Assembly (NCBI RefSeq): GCF_014205135.1
Contig: NZ_JACHMY010000001.1
Span: forward strand, 8,122,001 to 8,186,000
Source: Kribbella italica
GTDB lineage: Bacteria > Actinomycetota > Actinomycetes > Propionibacteriales > Kribbellaceae
Direction of reading: 5' to 3'
DNA: 64,000 nt
The notes below the pieces were generated by a model. The model ran no database searches. It was given only the letters and a program-made list of their open reading frames with translations, and was not told where the DNA came from. This document shows, in pieces, positions 59,215 through 64,000 of this stretch; the first letter of the stretch is position 1, and every line of letters begins with the position of its first letter. The translations under genes were made by a program, and so were the position numbers.

Positions 59215-62013
59215 ATGGGGCGTCAGCGGGTTCAGATCGCGTTACTCGGTCCGGTGGACGTTGTCGTCGACGGGCAGTCTGTCGGTGTGCCCCGTGGGCG
59301 GGTCGCGGCTCTGCTCGCCGTGCTGTCCTTGTCGCCGGGCCGGCGGATCGCCGCCACGACGCTGGCCGAGCGGGTCTGGGGAGAGCAACTGCCGGCGGAT
59401 GTCGCGGCCAGCGTGCACACCGGGGTGTCACGGCTGCGTGGAGTCCTGGGCCACGAGGCGATCAGTACGTCGACGGGCGGCTACATGCTCGACGTGGAGG
59501 CCTGCGCCGTCGATGTGATGCGTTTCGTCCAGTTGCTCGACCTGGCCGGGCGGTGTCAGCAGCCGGAGAAGGAGCGGGAGTTGCTTCTCGAAGCGCTGGC
59601 CCTGTGGCGCGGTACGCCGTTCGAGCTGACGCCGTCCGAGTGGCTGATCCAGTCGCAGCAGGTCTCGCTGATCGAACGCCGGCTGGTGGCGGTCGAGCGG
59701 CTGGCCGACCTGGAAGTGGCCGCCGGCCGGGCGGCCGCCGTCGTCCCGCAGCTCCGTGATCTCGTGGGTGACCATCCGCTGCGCGAGTCGTCGTGGACGC
59801 GGCTGCTCGTCGCACTGGACGGAGCCGGGCGCCCGGTCGAGGCGCTGTCGGCGTACGAGTCGATGCGGGCGGGGATCGCGCGGGAGCTGGGGGTTGATCC
59901 TGGCCCGGAGTCGCAGCGCATGTACGCCGATCTGCTGGCCGGTGTCCGGTTGTGCGGCTCGGTGCCGGCGGGTGCTCAGGTGCCGACCGCACAGCAACTG
60001 CCGGCCGAGGTCGAGGACTTCGCCGGCCGGCGTACCGTGTGCCGCCGGCTCCACGAGCTGCTCGAACAGTTCGAGCAACGGCCGGACGGTGTCACACTGA
60101 TCGCGATTCACGGTCCGGGTGGGGTCGGCAAGACCGCGCTGGCCGTGCACTGGGCCTGGCGGGTCCGGGACCGGTTCCCGGGCGGCCAGCTGTACATCGA
60201 CCTCCGCGGTCACAGCCCCGGCGACCCGATGGACCCGGCGGCGGCGCTGGAGCTGATGTTGCGCGGGCTCGGCGTACCCGGTGAGCAGGTGCCCGAGGGA
60301 GTCGACGCGCGCGGCGCCTTGCTGCGTACGACGCTCGCCGCGCGACGGGTGCTCATCGTCCTGGACAACGCCCGCGACTCGGACCACGTTCGGCCGTTGC
60401 TGCCCGGCGCGGGCTGCGTCGTGATCGTGACCAGCCGCAGCCAGTTGCGCGGGCTCGCGGCCCGCGAGCATGCCCACCGGATCGGACTCGACGTACTGCC
60501 CGCCAAGGTCGCGCAACTGTTCCTCGCCGGGCGGCTGAAGCGACAGGAAGTTGCCGTGGACAACGAGTTGCTGGCGAGGCTGGCCGAGCTGTGCGGACAC
60601 CTGCCGTTGGCGCTCACGGTCGCGGCCGAGTGCGCTGGACGGCACCCGGACAGCCCGCTCGCCGAACTGGTCGCGCAACTCCAGGACGAGCAGCAGCGCC
60701 TCGACGTACTGGACAGTGGTGAGGACCTGCCGACCAGTCTCCGCGCCGTCATGTCGTGGTCGTACCATGCGCTGGATGCCGACGCCGCCCGGCTGTTCCG
60801 GCTGCTCGCCCTCCATCCTGGTGCGGACATCGCGCCGCCAGTGGCCGCGGCGCTGGCCGGGCTGAGCCAACGGGAGACCACCCGGCTGCTCGACCGGCTG
60901 GCCGAGACGCATCTGATCGGATCGCCGCGGTTCCGCTCCTACACGATGCATGACCTGGTCCGTCTGTACGCCGCGGAACAGGGTGCCGTCGACGATCCGG
61001 CTGACCAGCGTGACGCCGCCGTACGACGCCTGTACCGGTGGTACGCCCGGTCGGCGATCCGTGCCGGCGTTGCGGTGTGGGGGAGCCAGGCCGGGGGCGA
61101 CCTGGAGCCGGGCTCCGGCACCGAGGCGCTGAGCTTCGCCGACGACCAGGCGGCCATGGCGTGGTTCTGCGCCGAGCAGCACACGTTGCTTGCCCTGATC
61201 AACGGTGCAGGCCGGCTCGGTCTCGACGAAGACCTGGTCCGGCTGAGCCGTGCGCTGTCGGTCTATGTCGACCTCAGCCGTGCTCCCGTCGACGTCAGAT
61301 CGCTGCAACAGTCCGCGCTGGCGGCCGCTCGGACTCTCGGTGACTCGCGCTCCGCCGCGCATCTACTGATCCTGCTCGGCCGCACCCATCATCGGCTCGC
61401 GGAGCCCGGCCCTGCCCTGCGCTGCTTCGAGTCGGCCCGCACCCTCCACAACGCGCTGGCCGACGGTTCGGGTGAGTCTGCCGCGCTCGGCAACCTGGGC
61501 ATCGTCCGGTGGCAGCTCGGCAAGCACGACCGCGCGATCGGCGACCTCGAGTGCTCGATCGAGGTCGCCCGCCGGCACGGCTCGAACGATCGTGCCGCCG
61601 CGGCCCTGCACACACTCTCCTCGGTGTACGTCGATGTCGGCCGGCTCGCGGACGCGGAGTCGGCCGCCACCGAAGCGGTGCGGCTGTGGCGGGGGACCGG
61701 CCTGACCTTGCGGGAGCACATCGTGCTGGACAGCCTCGGGTCGATCCGCTTCGCCCGGGGCGATCGGGGCAGCGCGATCGACTGCTACGAGCGGGCGCTG
61801 CGCGTCTTCCGGGAGACGGGCAGCCACTGGTGGATCGCGCAGACGCTGCGCAATCTCGGCCGGGTCCAGCGGATCGAGGATCAGCCGAGTGCTCGCGCCG
61901 TCGTCGAGGAGGCGCTCAGAGTCCTTGACGAGACCGGATCGGCGGACTGTCCACAACTGTCGAGGGCTGAGCTGCACGGCCTGCTCGACGAGTTGGCGGA
62001 CGACGCACCCTGA
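59215..62013 (+). CDS. SARP/AfsR-type transcriptional regulator (winged helix, BTAD, NB-ARC, TPR)
   Basis: 932 residues. Residues 1-95 are an OmpR-like winged helix (IALLGPVDVVVDGQSVGVPRGRVAALLAVLSLSPGRRIAATTLAERVWG); 100-245 a bacterial transcriptional activation domain (LALWRGTPFELTPSEWLIQSQQVSLIERRLVAVERLADLEV; AYESMRAGIARELGVDPGPESQRMYADLL). An NB-ARC ATPase follows, with Walker A GPGGVGKTA near 300, Walker B RRVLIVLDNARDSDHV, CVVIVTSRS and LCGHLPLAL. The last 300 residues are TPR repeats. AfsR-like proteins activate secondary metabolism or morphology genes. No biosynthetic cluster is visible in this window, so the target is unknown. A TAAGGT box lies about 30 bases upstream. Confidence 0.93.
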   Translation: MGRQRVQIALLGPVDVVVDGQSVGVPRGRVAALLAVLSLSPGRRIAATTLAERVWGEQLPADVAASVHTGVSRLRGVLGHEAISTSTGGYMLDVEACAVDVMRFVQLLDLAGRCQQPEKERELLLEALALWRGTPFELTPSEWLIQSQQVSLIERRLVAVERLADLEVAAGRAAAVVPQLRDLVGDHPLRESSWTRLLVALDGAGRPVEALSAYESMRAGIARELGVDPGPESQRMYADLLAGVRLCGSVPAGAQVPTAQQLPAEVEDFAGRRTVCRRLHELLEQFEQRPDGVTLIAIHGPGGVGKTALAVHWAWRVRDRFPGGQLYIDLRGHSPGDPMDPAAALELMLRGLGVPGEQVPEGVDARGALLRTTLAARRVLIVLDNARDSDHVRPLLPGAGCVVIVTSRSQLRGLAAREHAHRIGLDVLPAKVAQLFLAGRLKRQEVAVDNELLARLAELCGHLPLALTVAAECAGRHPDSPLAELVAQLQDEQQRLDVLDSGEDLPTSLRAVMSWSYHALDADAARLFRLLALHPGADIAPPVAAALAGLSQRETTRLLDRLAETHLIGSPRFRSYTMHDLVRLYAAEQGAVDDPADQRDAAVRRLYRWYARSAIRAGVAVWGSQAGGDLEPGSGTEALSFADDQAAMAWFCAEQHTLLALINGAGRLGLDEDLVRLSRALSVYVDLSRAPVDVRSLQQSALAAARTLGDSRSAAHLLILLGRTHHRLAEPGPALRCFESARTLHNALADGSGESAALGNLGIVRWQLGKHDRAIGDLECSIEVARRHGSNDRAAAALHTLSSVYVDVGRLADAESAATEAVRLWRGTGLTLREHIVLDSLGSIRFARGDRGSAIDCYERALRVFRETGSHWWIAQTLRNLGRVQRIEDQPSARAVVEEALRVLDETGSADCPQLSRAELHGLLDELADDAP

Positions 62014-62035
62014 CCATGGGCGGGCCGTCGCCCGG

Positions 62036-62068
62036 TGCTGCCCAGCTCCCCCGTAGAGCCGGGCAGCA
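62036..62068. terminator. Hairpin between the SARP and lectin genes
   Basis: TGCTGCCC-A-GCTC (62036-62048) pairs with GAGC-C-GGGCAGCA (62056-62068), one mismatch and a 7-base loop, between two convergent genes. Confidence 0.6.
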
Positions 62069-62080
62069 ACGACAGGCGGT

Positions 62081-62575
62081 CTAGTTCCAGTGCTGCGACG
62101 TCGTCGCGGCGCAGGGCTTCAGCTGCAGGTCGTTCGCGTAGGTGTCGTGCAGGCAGTAGCCGTAGGCCTCGTTCCTGAACTTGATGTAGCCGCTGCCGGC
62201 CTGGATGACTTCCCAGCTCTGCGCTTCTGAGCTGTTGCAGGTCTGCGGCACGGCGCGTCCTCGGCCACCGTCGGCGACGCACTTGCCGGTGTGGACGTTC
62301 TGCAACCGCACCGTCTTGTCCCTCCAGGTTCGGACCCGCCACTTCTGCTGGTTCGCGTCGAGGGTCGGCATGGTGCGGACGTTGCCGGTGGCAAGGTTGT
62401 CGTCGAGGCGCTGGCCGGTGTGCCGGTTCTTGTAGGTTTCGATGGGATCCGCGGTGACCTGCGCTCCGGCCTCACGGTGACCGTCGGCCGGGGACATGGC
62501 CTGGGCGCTCGCGATCGGCACCGTCAGGGCGGACGCCATGACGATGGACCCTACGAGGGCGCGTAGCTTCGACAT
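62081..62575 (-). CDS. Secreted ricin-type beta-trefoil (RICIN) domain protein
   Basis: 164 residues. Signal peptide MSKLRALVGSIVMASALTVPIASAQA. The mature part carries trefoil repeats with RICIN-type motifs: YKNRHTGQRLDDN, NQQKWRVRTWRDKTVRLQNVHTGKCVADG, EAQSWEVIQAGSGYIKFRNEAYGYCLHD and SQHWN at the end (QxW-like). Cys pairs probably form disulfides. It may bind sugars outside the cell or act as an inhibitor. AAGGAG lies 6 bases before ATG 62575, so a longer upstream frame is not used. Confidence 0.88.
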   Translation of the reverse strand: MSKLRALVGSIVMASALTVPIASAQAMSPADGHREAGAQVTADPIETYKNRHTGQRLDDNLATGNVRTMPTLDANQQKWRVRTWRDKTVRLQNVHTGKCVADGGRGRAVPQTCNSSEAQSWEVIQAGSGYIKFRNEAYGYCLHDTYANDLQLKPCAATTSQHWN

Positions 62576-62760
62576 CACGTGCTCCTTTCTGCTGGCGACC
62601 GTCGAGGATCCTCCCCCGAGTGGCGGGCGCCGCTGAGCAGCCTCGCCCACGCCCCTAACACCCACCTGACAGAAGCCTGACAAGGCTCATCGCCCCCTAC
62701 GGCGTCATCGGGGTGGTGCTCCGTAGGATGGCGGCAACCGAAAACGAGGGTTGGGAACGA

Positions 62761-63360
62761 ATGCGCTTGCAGCGGGCCTCCGAGCAGCACCGGGTCGCGT
62801 GGCGCAACGGCGCCGGCCTGACGACCGAACTGGCCGGCGATCCACCGGGTGGCGGTTCCGCGGCGGAGTTCGCCTGGCGCGTGAGCCTGGCCGAGGTCAC
62901 CGAGGACTGCGACTTCTCACTCTTCCCGGACGTCGACCGGACGATCGTCCTGGTCGAAGGTGAGGCGTTGTCCCTTGAGCTGCAAGGGATTGAGCACATC
63001 CTCACGCCGTACGAACCCTTCCGCTTCGACGGCGCCATCGAGGTTCGGTGCCGCGTGGCGGGCCCGACGCGCGATCTCAATGTGATGACCAGGCGCGGCC
63101 AGGCACATGCCACCGTGGCGGTCGAGCATCTGGTACCCGGCCAAGCCCCACTCGCGCTCCCCAAGGCAGACCCTCTGGTGCTCGTCTGCCTGGCCGGATC
63201 CGTCACCCTCCGGGCCACGAACGCCTCCGTGGCGTTGACCGTTGGCGACGTCGCCGAGCTCGACGAGCCAGTGCATGCCATGGGCAACGGTCGCGTCGCC
63301 GTCGTTCGGATCGGAACCGGGGGCTCGAGCGAGATCGGTCCGGGGGCCGAGGGGGCCTAG
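62761..63360 (+). CDS. HutD/Ves family protein (cupin-like)
   Basis: 199 residues. Family pattern: HRVAWRNGAGLTTELA near the start, AEFAWRVSLAEVTEDCDFSLFPDVDRTIVLVEGEALSLEL, then YEPFRFDGAIEVRCRVAGPTRDLNVMTRRG. HutD/Ves proteins are cupin-fold and linked to histidine use or cold stress in other bacteria; the biochemical role is unclear. ATG 62761 has GGGA upstream and begins conserved sequence; in-frame ATGs at 62728 and earlier are alternatives, with a TAGGAT box near 62724. Confidence 0.85.
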   Translation: MRLQRASEQHRVAWRNGAGLTTELAGDPPGGGSAAEFAWRVSLAEVTEDCDFSLFPDVDRTIVLVEGEALSLELQGIEHILTPYEPFRFDGAIEVRCRVAGPTRDLNVMTRRGQAHATVAVEHLVPGQAPLALPKADPLVLVCLAGSVTLRATNASVALTVGDVAELDEPVHAMGNGRVAVVRIGTGGSSEIGPGAEGA

Positions 63361-63432
63361 CGCGCCGGTGGTCAGATCGATCGGCGTGCGGCCTTCGACC
63401 GTTGGTCGGGGAGATCGTCGGACGGGAACGGC

Positions 63433-63900
63433 TCAGTGGGAGCGCTGGTTCTCGACGACGGCGCGGAAGTCGGCGAGGAAGCGGTCGTACGCCTTCGGGC
63501 CCAGGGACTGGCGGTGGCGGTCGCCGATCTCGGCCATGATCGCGTCGGCGGTGTCCATCTCGGCGCGGCCGCGGGGGGTGGGGACCAGGAGCTTGGCGCG
63601 GCGGTCGGCCGGGTCGGGACGGCGTTCGACGTAGCCGAGGGCTTCGAGCTCGTCGACGTTCTTGCCGACGACCTGTTTGTGCTGGCCGGACAGGCGGGCG
63701 AGCTCGGTCGCGCGGATGCCGTCGACGCGCAGGTAGGCCAGTACGGCGCCGTGCCGGGGCGCGAGGTCGTCGTAGCCTTCCTGGTGGAGCCGCCGGAAGA
63801 GCTCGCCCTGGACCGAGAACAGCAACCGGCCGGCGAGAACGCCCAGGTCGGTTGCCTCGTCGCGGCGTTCGCCGTCCTTCGGCGCACCGCTGTCGGTCAC
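63433..63900 (-). CDS. MarR family transcriptional regulator
   Basis: 155 residues. MarR winged helix: APRHGAVLAYLRVDGIRATELARLSGQHKQVVGKNVDELEALGYVERRPDPADRRAKLLVPTPRGRAEMD with the conserved D-DRR wing. The GTG start has GAGGAGG upstream. The 100 bases to the right edge hold its promoter and an imperfect palindrome (TTGGTAG to CTTACAA, 63922-63938) that could be the operator; whatever it regulates divergently lies outside the window. It converges on the HutD-like gene. Confidence 0.9.
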   Translation of the reverse strand: MTDSGAPKDGERRDEATDLGVLAGRLLFSVQGELFRRLHQEGYDDLAPRHGAVLAYLRVDGIRATELARLSGQHKQVVGKNVDELEALGYVERRPDPADRRAKLLVPTPRGRAEMDTADAIMAEIGDRHRQSLGPKAYDRFLADFRAVVENQRSH

Positions 63901-64000
63901 GCTGCCTCCTCGAGTCCCAGGTTGGTAGCACCTTACAAGACCCGCTCGGCCCCGCCCGGGTGCTCGGGCGGAGCGGAGACCCGTCGGTACTGTCGCACCA

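Noticed and set aside
59215..63360. Biosynthetic gene cluster around the SARP regulator
   Set aside because: Neighbours are a lectin, a HutD-like protein and primary-metabolism genes; no synthase or tailoring enzyme is present in the window.

Overview
The window is 64 kb of very GC-rich, gene-dense chromosomal DNA from an actinobacterium. Third codon positions are strongly G/C, GTG starts are frequent, many genes overlap by 1-4 bases, and many start codons lie 6-8 bases after a TANNNT box, as expected of leaderless transcripts. Gene content (GlnR-type nitrate assimilation with an NnaR-like regulator, AccE/AccD carboxylase, Zur box, secreted AroQ-gamma chorismate mutase, SARP regulator) fits a soil actinomycete. 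A Kribbella-like member of the Nocardioidales is my best guess from gene style; the sequence alone does not prove it. I see no rRNA, tRNA, CRISPR array, insertion sequence, phage or plasmid module.

Layout. 1-1.4 kb: start of an MMPL transporter, cut by the window edge. 1.6-11.4 kb: nitrate/nitrite assimilation unit (narK, nitrate reductase, electron-transfer flavoprotein joined in frame to nirB, nirD, HemD-like regulator nnaR, CbiX-type chelatase) behind a candidate GlnR box. 11.4-14.8 kb: small genes, including a deazaflavin reductase-hemerythrin fusion divergent from a MarR gene and a HAD gene with apparent in-frame deletions. 14.4-17.5 kb: MerR regulator divergent from an acyl-CoA dehydrogenase and a carboxyltransferase. 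17.5-25.3 kb: phosphotransferase, DinB-like protein, aldolase, Zur-box-linked COG0523 protein with lost GTPase motifs, HTH protein, secreted trypsin-like protease, Eis-like acetyltransferase. 25.3-29.5 kb: DUF4129 / membrane protein / MoxR / DUF58 / membrane protein operon. 29.5-31.5 kb: TetR and a drug-type MFS exporter. 31.5-39.2 kb: MmcQ, M16-like and DUF885 peptidases, a Maf-methyltransferase fusion joined by a 30-bp tandem repeat, chorismate mutase, and an unrecognised two-gene unit ending in an HExxH protein. 39.2-46.2 kb: acyl-CoA carboxylase epsilon and beta subunits, SCP2 protein, TetR, PEP carboxylase, biotin ligase. 46.2-52.7 kb: OFA-type transporter with a 35-residue partner, PH-domain protein, DUF574-type methyltransferase, Tat-exported ferritin-like protein, Nramp transporter, ECF sigma factor. 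52.7-59.1 kb: GtrA, purK, purE, MFS, UDP-sugar dehydrogenase, acyl-CoA dehydrogenase. 59.2-64 kb: SARP/NB-ARC/TPR regulator, secreted ricin-type lectin, HutD/Ves protein, MarR regulator.

How the genes fit together. The first block is a complete route from outside nitrate to ammonium: import, reduction to nitrite, and siroheme-dependent reduction of nitrite, with the regulator and a siroheme-type chelatase downstream. The 39-46 kb block couples carboxylation chemistry: carboxyltransferase, its epsilon subunit, the ligase that biotinylates the (absent) biotin carrier, and anaplerotic PEP carboxylase. Most other genes are single regulators paired divergently with their likely targets, and several of these pairs have clear palindromic operators between them.
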